From the NCBI GenBank assembly GCA_032622095.1, contig CP136061.1, positions 47,561,797 to 47,625,796 on the forward strand: a stretch of DNA of 64,000 nucleotides, read 5' to 3'. This stretch comes from Siphonodentalium dalli. Taxonomy: Eukaryota > Mollusca > Scaphopoda > Gadilida > Siphonodentaliidae. The translations under genes and the position numbers were made by a program. Position 1 is the stretch's first letter. Every line of letters starts with the position of its first letter. Of the stretch, positions 34,991 through 47,469 are shown piece by piece. A model generated the notes under the pieces. It searched no databases, was not told the origin of the DNA, and saw only the letters and a list, made by a program, of their open reading frames with translations.

Positions 34991-36005
34991 GACATGAAGA
35001 TGAAATAGAAACTAATACCCTCAAATGCTCTATACATATCTAATCTGTGTAGTAATTAATCGCAATGGTGTTATCTACAATTCCATTATTACACACCAAC
35101 TGTCCTATTCTTAGTTCTAGCCTATGTGGTTTGCTCCATGGCGATGCTGAATTCTCCCTGGAAACGCACGACATAATTAAGCTACTAAATGCGACAATGA
35201 AAAACAATGACCGGATTTACCCATAATTCTGATGTGGTTAAGGAGTCGATTATTTAGGGCATTACTGTATATATATATGTACCTTATATGAATATGAATG
35301 GAAATAGTAAAATCATGTCCTCTGGCTTTAATAATGATTTATTAATAAATTGTTGGATGGAATGGTTGAACGCATGTGACTTAAGGCACTCAGATCATTG
35401 AGTATTCTTAGCACTCAATCAGTATTGATGAATCCATGACTCAAATCTAAATCGATTGAGTCTGGTGACACTTGTGTAACATCTTTGAAACAGGAGATAG
35501 ATTACCCAATGAAAATTGCTCGCAGAGTGGTCACCAATCTCTCAACCAATCATTAACTTCCTGCAAACATCAATTAATATTCACACTTTTTTCAAATTTT
35601 CTCTCAAGCCCCACCTGTATTGTCTGAGGCTGATCGGAATCCCCTGAGGAATCCCCTTAATTCCAGAAATAGACTGGAATCCCATTGTCTCAAGATCGAC
35701 AACTGATTTATTTTTGAGTCGTGAAATTATCCAGACTGACATTCAATACGTTGTGTCACATTAATTCATGAAATGTTATGAATGAAAGTAAAATGCAACT
35801 AATTAATTTTTACTTGAAAATAGACCTTGTTAAATGTACAGAACCACAAGTTTTTTCATCTGGAAATTTAATCTGTTGTCTTATCTTTGCTCTGATTAGA
35901 CAATGCCACACCAATCACGCGAATCACACACCATGTGAAAACAATCACGCGAATCACACACCATTAACTTTACACCCTCAACATGATTTATATGATAATC
36001 TGCAG
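34991..36005. other. Intergenic; mariner-like fragment at 35207-35267
   Basis: Contains only the right arm of the CAGTAATGC family (ACCCATAATTCTGATGTGG ... GGCATTACTG, then TA). A 17-bp direct repeat at about 35917-35963 reads AATCACGCGAATCACAC. No exon was seen. Confidence 0.5.
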
Positions 36006-36009
36006 GCCT

Positions 36010-36440
36010 GAGAATAAGGTGTCCGTCATTTGCAGAATGAGGTCCCCGGAGGGTGAATTTGTGGCGCTATCCCACAGCGGTCTAGCATCACTAAATTCAA
36101 CCTCTGGGGACCTCATTCTGCATGGCTTCATCTGCTATGGGAGACCTAGGATCAGATTGAGGCTCTCCAGTTGAAGTTGGTGATGTTCACCCATTAGTCA
36201 CCTCGATTATGTATTTTATAATCTGCAAATTAGGAGATATAGAAACTTCCCAGGAGGGAAAAAGTAACTACAAAATTTTTTAATTTGAAATTATAGAAAC
36301 TTCCCAGAAGATGAGACATAAGCAGAATGTGGTCCCCAGAGGGTGAATTTGGCAACGATAGCCCACTGTGCGGGATAGCGTCACTAAATTTACCCTCTGG
36401 GGACCTCATTCTGCAAATGTCAGACACACTAAATTCAGGC
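36010..36440. mobile_element. hAT-like MITE of the GAATGAGG family with clear target duplication
   Basis: Ends CAGGCCTGA and TTCAGGCTTG. The sequence ATGATAATCTG flanks both sides (about 35993-36003 and 36442-36454). Four arms plus core as in the other copies. Confidence 0.82.
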
Positions 36441-36548
36441 TTGATGATAATCTGAACAATTTCTGAAGCACAACATAATCTCGTTATCAGAATCACAGAG
36501 AGAACACAGAAAGCTGATATCATTCGTATCAGCACCATCCCTCGTTAA

Positions 36549-36726
36549 TCCTTTCAGTGCCAAGTCCGATTTTTGTATCAACCCATATTTCCTTGATCAT
36601 TTTTCAAATTTATTGATTATAATAATGTGATACATTGATGGAAAGAGCTCTTATCAATAAATAAATTTGAAAAATGGATCAAGGAAATATGGGTTGATAC
36701 AAAAATCGGACTTGGCACTGAAAGGG
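36549..36726. mobile_element. TTAA-flanked perfect-type palindrome (MITE)
   Basis: TTAA at 36545-36548 and 36727-36730. Arms of about 70 bp, beginning CCTTTCAGTGCCAAGTCCGA and continuing TTTTTGTATCAACCCATATT, are almost perfectly complementary around a TAATAATGTGATACATTGAT loop. Confidence 0.9.
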
Positions 36727-36730
36727 TTAA

Positions 36731-37159
36731 GTGGTCCTTTTTTCATAATTTGCTATGATGCTGGTGGGTTCTGGCACTCCTGCTGAATTACTGTAATGAT
36801 GGTATAAGAAGTAGCGTTTATCTATATTTGTTAATTTCAGTGTTTGGCTAATCTGAACAATCGAGGAAAAGCCATTTTGTGTATAAACATTAAAAAAAAT
36901 ATACATGTATCTTGTAAAATATTTTAATAATGGCCGTATTGCGCAGCAATTATCAAAATATTAAAAATATATAAATGTTCTTGTATGTTTCACAAAGACA
37001 GTGGCTTTTTCTCAATTGCTCCGATTATAAAAAACACTGCAAATAATGACAACTTTAGAAAAACTGAAGTACTTTTTTTAACAGCATCATTTTGTTCCAT
37101 CAGCATTATAGAATTTCAGCAGGACCCACTATCATAACAAATTAGTGGGACCACTTAGC
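36731..37159. other. Intergenic, nothing recognised
   Basis: AT-rich; no exon or repeat family seen. Confidence 0.4.
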
Positions 37160-37405
37160 TAGGGTGAGCATATCAGTAAAGAAGTATTCAGATAGAATGC
37201 AGAAAGCCAATATCATTATTATCAGCAAGTCAGTCAAGAAGTATTCAGATAAAACACAGAAAGCCAATATCATTATTATCAGCAAGACAGTAAAGAGGTA
37301 TTCAGATAAAACACAGAAAGCCAATATCATTATTACCAGCATGTCAGTAAAGAAGTATTCAGACACAGAAAGCCAATATCGTTTTTATCAGCATGTCACA
37401 GCTGC
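37160..37405 (+). repeat. 57-bp tandem repeat, about 4 units
   Basis: Unit core is GTCAGTAAAGAAGTATTCAG, then ATAAAACACAGAAAGCCAAT, then ATCATTATTATCAGCA. 57 is divisible by three, producing repetitive ORFs on both strands. A degenerate related stretch (CACAGAAAGCTGATATCATT) is at about 36505. Confidence 0.85.
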
Positions 37406-37779
37406 ATGTCAGTAAAGAATTATGCAGGGCTCCAGATGATATCAATTTACAGTATTTAAAATAAATGGCCAAGTAACTATCATCAATAAATATTTATCTA
37501 TATCATAAAAAAGACACGTGCTCGGAACAACCAAATCAAATTTGGCAGGTCATGCTATCAGTTTCAAGTTACTAAAATCATCTTATTCTTGAAATGTATA
37601 TTATTACACGCTTGTTCCCAGAAGTAGTGTTATTGCTGTTCCATATTTACAAATACGTATGGAACATATAAAATAAAAGCATCATCACACATGACAAAAC
37701 ACGCCCTCTATGTGCCTAAATAAACCTTCTAAGCCTGTATTTTTAATGCACGGATTCTAGGACGTGAAGCGTGTAATAA

Positions 37780-38310
37780 ACACAGAATGACACGATGTGT
37801 AAAGCACTCGTGCCATATCAACAAACCCATTTACACATCGTGTCGTTCTGTGTATATATATGAGAGTTTCATGCATCATATTATTCGAACTGAGCCATTT
37901 GTAGTGCTATATTGAGTTATAGTAAAATGTTGCAGTTGATATACACTGAAGGACATGAGTTTGTGAATGGGTTTCTCGATACGTCATGAGTGCCAGCATG
38001 GAGGGATAGAACGAGAGGCATAGCCTCGAGTTCTGTCCTTCCGAGATGGCACAAGTGCTGTACTGACAAAGCCATTCATACATGTCATTCTGTGTTTATT
38101 ATATGCCACCCATCCTGGATCAGTAAATTGAAAAACATTAAAAAACCTACAAAGTTTATTCAGAAACAATTAGGGCTTGTCTTGTCATGTGTGATGATGC
38201 TTTTATTTTTCAGTTCCGGTTTCATGCTTGAGGTGACCTTCATTTATGTTGTGCAGCATCAGCATCGTCTGATTCCACACTGTGTGGAATCAGAATCAAA
38301 ATACGACACA
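37780..38310. repeat. Cluster of hairpins sharing ACAGAATGACA ends
   Basis: AACACAGAATGACACGATGT with its inverted copy ACACATCGTGTCGTTCTGTG (37778-37855), a second partial set near 37985-38105 (CATTCTGTGTTTATTATATG), and a small hairpin GATTCCACACTGTGTGGAATC at about 38270. Probably remnants of one foldback family also seen at 31.4 and 33.3 kb. Confidence 0.55.
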
Positions 38311-38369
38311 ACATGAACAATGTGATTCAGGGAACAGTCGTGTAATTAAGAATTATATTGATTGGAACA

Positions 38370-38785
38370 TAAGTCTGACATTTGCAGAATGAGGTCCCCA
38401 GAGGGTGAATTTAGTAACACTATCCCGCACAGTGGGCTAGCATTACCAAATTCACCCTCTGTGGACCTCATTCTGCTTAGGCCTCATCTTCTGGGAAGTA
38501 TCTATACTCTCAAATTAAAATATTTTTAGTTAATTTTTCCCTTCTGTCAGTTTGTATATCCACTATTTTGCAGAAGATAAAAAGTATAATCGAGGTGACT
38601 AATGGGTGAACATCACCAATTTCAACTGGGGGGACTTCAATAGGTCTCACATAGCAGTTGAAGCATAAGCAGAATGAGCTCCCCAAAGTGTAAATTTGGT
38701 GACGCTAGCCCACTGAGCGGCATAGCGTCACTACATTCACCCTCTGGGGACCTCATTCTGCAAATGTGAGACACACTAAATCGAG
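38370..38785. mobile_element. hAT-like MITE of the GAATGAGG family
   Basis: Arms at about 38384, 38458, 38670 and 38740 around the family core. Outer ends are TAAGTCTGACATTTGCAG and CAAATGTGAGACACACTAAA. Confidence 0.78.
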
Positions 38786-38789
38786 GTTT

Positions 38790-39940
38790 TTTCATTTCCC
38801 AAACCCGGGATTCCTTGTAATTACCGCCAATCAAAACTTAGCTCCAAGAAATGTGTGCCCCAATAAAAAACTAGTAACATGTCACGTGCTTTCGGTGTGG
38901 AAATTCCGAAGGTGTGGCTAAATGTTGTTAAAATAGTATCCATGACGTCATGTTATACCAGAAGAGAAATTCACAAATCGACAAATAAAGTAGATTGTTG
39001 ACGAGCGGTCGAAAGTTTAAAATCAAGAATCACCGGAATTTGGATTGCAGGCAACTGTAATTAGGGTACAACTGGCCAATCGTTGGAGCTAATAATACGG
39101 CTGTGTAAGGTCGGGAGGGTTTCGGTGGGGTTGGTGGTAGAATTGTGTTGCTCTTCGCTCGTTTTGGCTGCGGTGGTACTACTGCCGGTACTGGGGAACT
39201 GATAGATCAGTTTGTTATGTCATTTAACTTTTTTTTAGTTCTGGAGTTGTTTTAGCAAATAGTCCCGACATTCATGTATTTTTGAATCGTGGCCGTTGAT
39301 TTGTGTTATTTTTTGACAACATGGTCGACAAATCGCCTGGCCAATCTAAAAAATAATTCGTTCTGAGTCCAAGAGATCCACATAAATTGACATTTTTTTA
39401 TAATTTCAAGAAGATCTGTCTTAGTTATTGTACATATTATTTTGGATCCCGGAAGTTAGCTGTTTCCCTTTATTCTCAGTAAAACAACCGCCGAACGAAA
39501 AGTCACAAACCCTGCAACTATTAATTCCGATTCTTAGAATCGGCTTCACAGGGTTGAAGCGGCCATGACGGCACTGGCACGTGACCATGTTTACGCCTGT
39601 CAATCACAACTAATTTCAGATTTATATTTAGTGCCGTGTGACGTAATTTGGGGGAAGCCCACTACCGTTCAGAAATGAAAAGTTGATGGGAATGCAATAG
39701 ACTCAGTATCAGTATGAATCTGAGTATGTTTACATAGACTGGTTGGAACCCTGAATACATCTTTAACATCTGAGACACATGTGCAGAGAAAACAGAGAAA
39801 TGAACAGCCATCAACACGTACACACAGACACACAGATATAAAAGCCAACATCTCATTTGCACAGCAATTGGTTCTTTAAAAAATTATCAGTTCTTAATCT
39901 GTCTTTGACAATCAATGGAAAAATGTTGTGAAGTTGGTTG
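38790..39940. other. Intergenic; GC-richer, promoter-like patch
   Basis: Contains CACGTG E-boxes (TCACGTGC near 38882 and GCACGTGAC near 39577), CGGTGGGGTTGG and CTGCGGTGGTACT stretches, and a very short ORF MVDKSPGQSKK at about 39321-39356. It could be a promoter or first exon of an unrecognised gene, but no exon with splice sites could be supported. Confidence 0.25.
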
Positions 39941-39944
39941 ACAA

Positions 39945-40588
39945 GCCTGAGTTTAGTGTGCCTGTCATTTGTGGAATGAGGTCCCCAGAGGGTGAGTTTA
40001 GTGACTCTAACCCGCATGGTGGGCTCATCACCAAATTAACACTTTGGGGACCTCATTCTGCTTAGGCCTCAACTGCTATGTGAGACCTACGATCAGATTG
40101 AAGTCCCCCAGTTGAAGTTGGTGATGTTCACTCATTAGTCACCTCGATTATACTTTTTATCTTCTGCAAAATAGGACATATAGAAACTGACAGAAGGGAA
40201 AAAGCAACTAAAATAATTTTAATTTGAGAGTATAGATACTTCCAAGAAGATGAGCATAGCGGGCTAGCATCACTAAATTCACCCTCTGGTGACCTCACTC
40301 TGCAAGGCCTCATCTGCTATGGGAGACATAGGCTCAGATTGAAGTTCCCAAATGGTCAATATTGTGATGTACACCCATTGGGAACCTTGATTATGCAATG
40401 TGTCGTCTGCCAATTTGAGGATATAAACTAAACTATAAAAGAAATAGAATCTATGTGAAGAAGTTTCTATAGAAATTTGACAATAAAGAAACTTTCCAGA
40501 AAAAATGAGGCCTATGCAGGATAGCGTCACTAAATTCACCCTCCGCGGACCTCATTCTGCAAATGACAGGCACACTATATCCAGGCTT
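39945..40588. mobile_element. hAT-like MITE of the GAATGAGG family, long copy with 8-bp duplication
   Basis: Ends CAAGCCTGAGTTTAGTGTGC and (inverted) GCACACTATATCCAGGCTTG. Flanks TTGGTTGA (39937-39944) and TTGGATGA (40589-40596) are an 8-bp target duplication with one mismatch, which supports hAT. Two family cores appear fused inside. Confidence 0.85.
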
Positions 40589-40705
40589 GTTGGATGAACA
40601 GTTCTAATAGAAAGAAATTTTTATAATATAACATAAATTTCTATTTATTTGTCAGGAATGGTGAATGGAATATTTAAATAATATATAGCCAGTGACATCC
40701 CTTAA

Positions 40706-40937
40706 CCCTTTGAGTGCCAGGGGCCGATCTCATCGGCCCTAAACCTACAAAATAAGTCTGTTAAAGAATATAAGAATAAATTATTAAAATTGTAAAAAAT
40801 TGTAAAAAAAAATAATTGTTAGGCCAATGCATTCTCTTATATATGCGAGGCGACCTATGGTCGACTCGCATATATAAGAGAATGCATTGGCGCAGGGTAT
40901 ATGGGTTGATACAAAAATCGACCTGGCACTCAAAGGG
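40706..40937. mobile_element. TTAA-flanked MITE with nested hairpin
   Basis: TTAA at 40702-40705 and 40938-40941. Ends CCCTTTGAGTGCCAGG and its complement. The inside carries the GCCAATGCATTCTCTTATAT hairpin shared with the other TTAA family. Confidence 0.85.
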
Positions 40938-41204
40938 TTAAGCAACAGCATAAGCTACATATTTTATTTATCCATCGCACAAAACTTGTCCTTTGAGCAG
41001 AAAAAGTGTCATTTTCCAAAGGGATTCATTTGTTACTTCAATGACGAGAGCACATGTGTTTATGAGTCCAAGGAAGCTAATTAGTATTCACGATGTGGGC
41101 AAACCAGAGTGACAAAGAAAAAGAAATAGTTATTCTTTGATATTTGTTTGAAACTATGCTTGTTAAAATAGTTTATAGATGTTATAGAAGATAAAATAAG
41201 CAGA

Positions 41205-41275
41205 CTAGCATCACCAAATTCACCCTCTGGGGACCTCATTCTGCAAATGACAGACACTATTTCAAGGTTTGGATC
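41205..41275. mobile_element. Fragment of the GAATGAGG MITE family
   Basis: Only one arm and the right end remain (AAATTCACCCTCTGGGGACC, CTCATTCTGCAAATGACAGA). Confidence 0.75.
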
Positions 41276-41552
41276 CAAATCACAATGACGTGATTTAGTA
41301 GACGTTCGTCTCTAGGAAATTTGCATTATTATTACATCATGAAAGTAGTACTAACCTAATAAAGCTATGTTGACCTAATAAACCAATGTTGTAGTAATAA
41401 AAGTACCAATTATAGAGCAGGCTCTATATAGGCTATAGAGTGAGCAGTGGATAAAGTCAAATAATCACCGATTGAGACTGAACTTATTTTGTCTGTGACA
41501 ATGATAATTTCAGTTGACTCTCTGGTTTTCTGAAACAGAATTGGAGTATTAA

Positions 41553-41948
41553 CCCTTTCAGTGCCAGGGGCCGAATGTTTTTTTTTTTGGGGTTGAATTT
41601 TTTTTGGGTATGCTTAAGCATACTATACCGAAAATTTAAAAACAAACTGGATAAAACCTTAGGGGCATGCTATAACTCAAAACTATCACCAAGTATTCAT
41701 AGTAATAATTTTGATCCCCATAAAAAACGTAAGATTCCCTGGCACTAAACCTACAAAATAAGTCTGTTAAAGAATATAAGAAAAAATTATTAAAATTGTA
41801 AAAAATAATAACAAATGATGAAAAATTGTTAGGCCAATGCATTCTCTTATATATGCGAGGCGACCTATGGTCGGCTCGCATATATAAGAGAATGCATTGG
41901 CACAGGGTATATGGGTTGATACAAAAATCGGACCTGGCACTGAAAGGG
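41553..41948. mobile_element. TTAA-flanked MITE with nested hairpin
   Basis: TTAA at 41549-41552 and 41949-41952. Ends CCCTTTCAGTGCCAGG and its complement. It shares AAACCTACAAAATAAGTCTG and the nested hairpin with the copy at 40706-40937, plus a ~150-bp extra segment on the left. Confidence 0.85.
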
Positions 41949-42164
41949 TTAAGCAGGAATGAACAATGTTTTTTTCTTTTCATTTTTGAAATGATGTAGT
42001 AACAGGACAGGAATTAATTAATTTTCATTAGTTGGTGCAGAATGTTAAATTTTCCATTGATATTGCCAAGAAACATGATAACTGAAACCCTCTTGTATAA
42101 TTCGTACTAAACTTATAAGAATTAACAACATTAACAATAAAATCTATAAAAAATCATACAGCCA

Positions 42165-42311
42165 CTAATTAATGTCCATCTGTGCAGGCAAGGGATGTTC
42201 TCTCGTTCGTCGTTTCTTCATCATTGGGTTGATGATATCGTCTAGATGTTTGATATTTATAACATGATCGTAGTTGACACGCATGGTGGCAAGAGCGTTG
42301 GTCATTTCATC
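42165..42311 (-). CDS. MAPKAPK2: MAPKAP kinase 2/3-type, last coding exon (C-terminus)
   Basis: 147 nt on the minus strand, acceptor ttcacag|GATGAA, ending in TAG at 42167-42165. It reads DEMTNALATMRVNYDHVINI, KHLDDIINPMMKKRRTREHP and LPAQMDIN. EMTxALATMRVDY is the autoinhibitory helix / nuclear-export region of MK2 and MK3, and the following INPMMKKRR corresponds to the p38-docking motif and nuclear localisation signal (family knowledge). The tail is shorter than in vertebrate MK2. Confidence 0.95.
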   Translation of the reverse strand, partial: DEMTNALATMRVNYDHVINIKHLDDIINPMMKKRRTREHPLPAQMDIN

Positions 42312-42615
42312 CTGTGAAGAAACAATAATTTTGATTATGCCTTTCTATACTAAATGAATTTTCCCACTCAGTTATAGTAGTATAGATTGGGAATGGTGTA
42401 TTAGTCATATGTAGAGGTTTTCAGGAAATATGAGTAGATGACAGACAATATAAGTGCATAAGGATTTGGAAGGAGGTATAAGATAGGTTTACACAAAATA
42501 TTGATAAACCAGCAACATATACTCTGAAAAATACCTCCCATGGTCACAATCACTTTCCAGATGGTTTGAATTTTTTGGACAGAAGTGAAAGAAACGCTCT
42601 TTATTTCTATCATAG

Positions 42616-42789
42616 GGACCCTATCATATATAAGAGAATACATTGGCCTAACAATATTTACCTTGACCTTGTAGGCCTGTGCATTCTCTTATATATGTGA
42701 GGCTCCCTATGGGATACTTGCATGTATAAGATAAGGCACTGGCACAGGATCTTTAATGCTGCACAAGCACAGCTTCTGCCATGAAAGGG
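42616..42789. mobile_element. TTAA-type hairpin MITE, left end lost
   Basis: Carries the ATATATAAGAGAAT, CATTGGCCTAACAATATTTA and GCATTCTCTTATATATGTGA hairpins and ends GCCATGAAAGGG with TTAA at 42790-42793. It lies in the intron between the last two kinase exons. Confidence 0.7.
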
Positions 42790-43103
42790 TTAAAGCTCAC
42801 AGCTATATCTACAGTGCCGAAAATTGGGCCACAGCCTTAAAGGGGTACTGTACACTAAATCCGGTAATTTATGGGACATGTTCTTTTATGCTCAACAGAA
42901 TATATGCAGCAAATGAATGAATTATAATCATGGATTAGTGCAAAATACTCTTGAACGATGAAAACAACATGAAAATTAATTTATGACTGGAATCCATGAA
43001 TCAAATTAATTAATTTGCTGCATATATTATGTTGAGTATGAAAGGAGATGGTCCGATAAATGGCTGGATTAATGTACAGTCCACCTTTAATTAATTTAAT
43101 TAC

Positions 43104-43184
43104 CTGAACTTCTTCCCATGTGTCTCCCTCCTCCTTCAGCACTCTTACTGACAGCAAAGGAGTCTGCGGCACTGAGGATTCATC
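43104..43184 (-). CDS. MAPKAPK2: MAPKAP kinase 2/3-type, exon with regulatory Thr
   Basis: 81 nt, 27 codons in phase 0, acceptor cttacag|GATGAA and donor CAG|gtaatt. It reads DESSVPQTPLLSVRVLKEEG, DTWEEVQ. VPQTPL matches the hinge site phosphorylated by p38 in MK2 (Thr334 in human) between the kinase domain and the autoinhibitory helix. Confidence 0.95.
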
Positions 43185-43232
43185 CTGTAAGTAACAATAT
43201 CAACATGTTAACCCTTTAAAGACATATTAGGG

Positions 43233-44401
43233 TAGTGATGTTCCGATAATGAAAAAGCCCATCAGACTTATTTCCGATAACTGGAAGCACAATCGGCCGA
43301 TTTCCAATTCCGATGTTTATATATATTGTGCGTTTGTTCCCATAATGGACCTATATATATTCATTGCACTCCCTATCTCGGTATAGTTTCAAAGCCAAAT
43401 ACATCAAAGAAATATATACACACTGTCGCAAAGATGTTTCCACCGACATCAGTTGTGCGCTTCCTTTGATGTATACCGGTAGTTGTTTGACAAAGAGATC
43501 AAAGGTGCAGACTCAGAGTAACGTTATGACCGTGTGGGGGAGCACTTGAACGCGGTGTAAAAGTCTAGATTGAATACTTGTAAGTTGCGACAGTGTATGG
43601 AATGGCTATGATTATTAATTAAATTTAGATTGATGAATAATAATTGCTGTCATATTTGTCTGAGATTTCCCAAATTCCCATTGGTCACACCTTTTGTCTT
43701 TTAACAACAAGGAAGCTTTTATAGTTCCGCCTACTCAATTTCTGTTTCGCGAGACCGCCTCTAAGTTCAAAAGTGGAGCTAAGCATATTTCATTGCGTAT
43801 GCCATAACTTGTAATGAGAGCATCACTATAACAATGGCAATTCGCGGAGCGGAAAAAACAAGTGCAATTTGGAACTATACTTCACCATATTTATCCGCTA
43901 CAGATGAAAAGGCCAATTGGTCGTTATTGAAGACAGTTCTGATCGCGACTGTACTAATTCATTCAGTGTGTGCTTCAAATTATTGACATAGCATGTGACG
44001 TCACAGCATGGCACGTGCTCAGCAGGAAACTGTATTGTAATGAGGTCAGCTGTTTAAAGCTTTCTTAGAATCTATTTTGTGTCCACGCGATTGAACCAAT
44101 AACTTCATATTACACAGGATATGTTGGGCAGGTGTATAGCCATGCTTATATATAATCATATCAGACTGTTTGGACGATGCCAATAGCTTCTTTTTAGGCA
44201 GTTTCAACTGCATTTTACATTCAATACTACGGTTGTATTGCGTACGTTTGTTAAAGCGTGCATATTGCACTTAGATACTAGAACATTTTTGTTTGTTTTG
44301 ACAATTGGTAAAAGCCGATGTTCAACTGTGAGGTACAATTAATATCCGATGGGCTATATATCGGCCATCATTGGCCATCTCCGATTATCGGAACATCACT
44401 A
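43233..44401. mobile_element. hAT-type non-autonomous element, exact 8-bp duplication
   Basis: Ends TAGTGATGTTCCGATAAT and (complement) TAGTGATGTTCCGATAATC. TATTAGGG flanks both sides exactly (43225-43232 and 44402-44409). TAGTGATGTTCCGAT ends are typical of hAT elements. No transposase ORF. It lies in a kinase intron. Confidence 0.93.
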
Positions 44402-44489
44402 TATTAGGGATTTGTTTTGGACCAGTGCAAAGGTAGCTCTATAAGAACCTTGATTCGAGATACATAAATCACATCTAAATGCTACTTAC

Positions 44490-44575
44490 CGCTATCCATT
44501 TGTTTTCGATAACTTGCTCAATTGTTAATCTCTCATCAGGGTCTGTTTTCAATAAACCTTTGATTAAATCTTTAG
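44490..44575 (-). CDS. MAPKAPK2: MAPKAP kinase 2/3-type, end of kinase domain
   Basis: 86 nt, acceptor tttatag|CTAAAG and donor GCG|gtaagt. It reads (A)[40 protein letters not shown] with the conserved Arg is kinase subdomain XI, and NKWI is the family's HPWI position. Confidence 0.95.
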
Positions 44576-44718
44576 CTATAAAGAGAACAAAAGACAATTA
44601 AAAATTAAAGATATATTAAGCACTTATGACTTATTTCAGCAAAAATAAATAGAAATGAAAATTAAAGACATATTGTGCACTTATTTCAGTAAAATCAAAC
44701 AGATATGGGAGGAGTGTT

Positions 44719-45714
44719 ATTAAAATCAGACTATTGAACAAGATACGAGATCTATAGTCTGACACATTTGAACATCGTTCCTATTACCATTACTATAAAT
44801 AGCTTCTTCAGGCAATCTCTGCAGTATGGCATCACCGCGTTTCCGCTAACAACAAATTCGGTACTAACTTTTGCAATTCTTCGAAATACTTAATTGTATT
44901 CCCTTTGATAGATATCATAAGCAACAAGAAATACAGTAAACTATAGAATGTAGCTCATTTTCGTCAAAAATACTGAAGGGTGTGAATCATTGAATGCAAT
45001 GAGTGGTGGATGGGGATAACTCTTTATAATGTGTTTTCGAACTTTAATAGTTGGCAAAGTTTGTGCAGTGTACTGAAATATGGGATTTAAATTGTATCAT
45101 TCTGAACTCCTTGACCTATGACAGTATGCAAAATAAAAATCGGTGAGGTTTTCGCTGAATGAGTTTGTATGCAAATTCCCTTATGACATACAATCCAGGA
45201 ATAACGGAGTCCCGATTGGGTTATGTCATTCTTATCAGGATTGGGTGGTATATCTATAGACCATTCGTAGCAGTTTACCTGTATTTGTTAGTATCACAAA
45301 GTTTCTTTGCACAAGAGCAGTGTGGTATGTACTCTTGTCTATAGAAACAATGGGAATGTACCTGATAGAATATATTCGATAACATTTGAATCAGGGCTGC
45401 CGATTTGGAATCGAATCAGACGAAAGATTCCGAATTGCATCAAATCATATCGATTCACAGTGCCATAGTCGTACCGGTAATCTCTAAGTTTGAAAACACC
45501 GTGTGAAATTAGCAATGTGACAGCAAATTTATTGCAATGTGGCAAGGTTTTCTGGAATTGAGGAATCGCCTGGCTTATTCACTTTACCGCGGAATGTTTT
45601 TGATTGGTTTACACTGACGTAATGCTTCTTAAGAGTAATGGGATTCCCTGCTATTTCGTGCAGACTATAGATCGCGTAGCTTGTTCAATAGTCTGATTTT
45701 AATAAGACTGAAAT
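44719..45714. mobile_element. ~1-kb element with ~40-bp inverted ends
   Basis: TATTAAAATCAGACTATTGA / ACAAGATACGAGATCTATAG at the left is repeated inverted at the right (CTATAGATCGCGTAGCTTGT, TCAATAGTCTGATTTTAATA). Contents are unrecognised and the target duplication is not clear. Confidence 0.7.
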
Positions 45715-45837
45715 GGGAGTACTTTGACTTCGCCCATGAAAAGAGTCTTGCATTCAACAAATAATAATGAAAATTCCAGCAATTGATTCTACCAATGGAA
45801 ATCACTGCATCTAAAGCATATACAAATTGTTTTATCA

Positions 45838-46205
<368 letters not shown>

Positions 46206-46769
46206 TTAGAAAACCAAGAACAAATTTCAATTCCAGTCACGAGAAACCAAATCAATTTTTTAGCCAATTTTGTCTAGTGGTTCTGGAGAAAAAAAGAAGT
46301 TTCATGAACTGACAGACTGTTTGACAGACGGTAGCATAGGAGTGCTGCAACGATACACTTAGTCACGATACAATACATATCACGACACACTAAATTCGTG
46401 TTTCCAAATGAATACTGCCTGAACTATCAGAAATGATAAGTTTATAACTGGAGGTAGATAGAGTTCATTTTAAACTAAAATGGAGTTTAATTGTTGCAAG
46501 ACGAGTCAAATAATAGTATACATGTAAACTTGAGAGATAATTGCAGGTTTTGCCCTGTAGCATGGGTTAGGATAATATTAAATTACAATCACGATACATT
46601 GAAGTCACGATGAATCGTTGCAGCCCTGTAGCATGGGTTAGGATAATATTAAATTACAATCAACACAAATAGAATAAAAGGTCGCAGACCACATGTCCCC
46701 CGACTCGAGTGGTAAACTTCATGATTGGATTTGTTTGTAGGATACTATTTGCAACAATGTTATACAGTA

Positions 46770-47400
46770 TATAGATGTTGCAAACCACCGCAAAATTTCT
46801 TGGACAAAACAACCCGATGAACAAATGCATGCAAACACGAAAAAAATGATATTTTTGTATTAGCTATATAGATGTTGCAAATCACCAACATGTTAGGAAC
46901 AATATCCCAGAGTTTCAAATCTCTACATTTAAAACTGTAGGAGGAGTTGATTACACCATGAAGGTACCCAATCTCATCCAAAAGGCAAAAATGTTCAAAA
47001 TTTTCTAAGTCGAAAACCCCCCAAAAATATGGAAAAAATGATATTTTTGATTAGCTATATAGATGTTGCAAATCACCAACATGTTAGGAACAATATCCCA
47101 GAGTTTCAAATCTCTACATTTAAAACTGTAGGAGGAGTTGATTACACCATGAAGGTACCCAATCTCATCCAAAAGGCAAAAATGTTCCAAATTTTCTAAG
47201 TCGAAAACCCCCCCAAAAATATGGAAAAAATTATATTTTTGATTAGCTTTATAGATGTTGCAAATCACCAACATGTTAGGAACAATATCCCAGAGTTTCA
47301 AATCTCTACGTTTAAAACTGTAGGAGGAGTTGATTACACCATGAAGGTACCCAATCTCGGACGCACGGACACACGGACGCACGGACGCACGAGGGTCATT
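46770..47400 (-). repeat. ~188-bp tandem repeat (3 units) with GGACGCAC tail
   Basis: Units containing TATAGATGTTGCAAATCACC, AACATGTTAGGAACAATATC and ACCATGAAGGTACCCAATCT start near 46866, 47055 and 47247. The last runs into CGGACGCACGGACACACGGA. Units are nearly identical, so the long minus-strand ORF across them is a repeat artefact. A fourth, diverged part lies at 46770-46840. Confidence 0.85.
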
Positions 47401-47469
47401 TCTATAGTCCTCCGACGGAAACGTCGGGGGACAACAATAGCAGTAATACATAACAATGGAACGGCTTTT

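Noticed and set aside
34423-34997. Overlapping ORFs of 110-190 codons on both strands
   Set aside because: 30-bp minisatellite artefact; frames switch at a 2-bp loss in one unit.
39321-39356. Short ORF MVDKSPGQSKK in a GC-rich patch
   Set aside because: Too short, no splice donor follows and no family recognised; kept only as a note on a promoter-like region.
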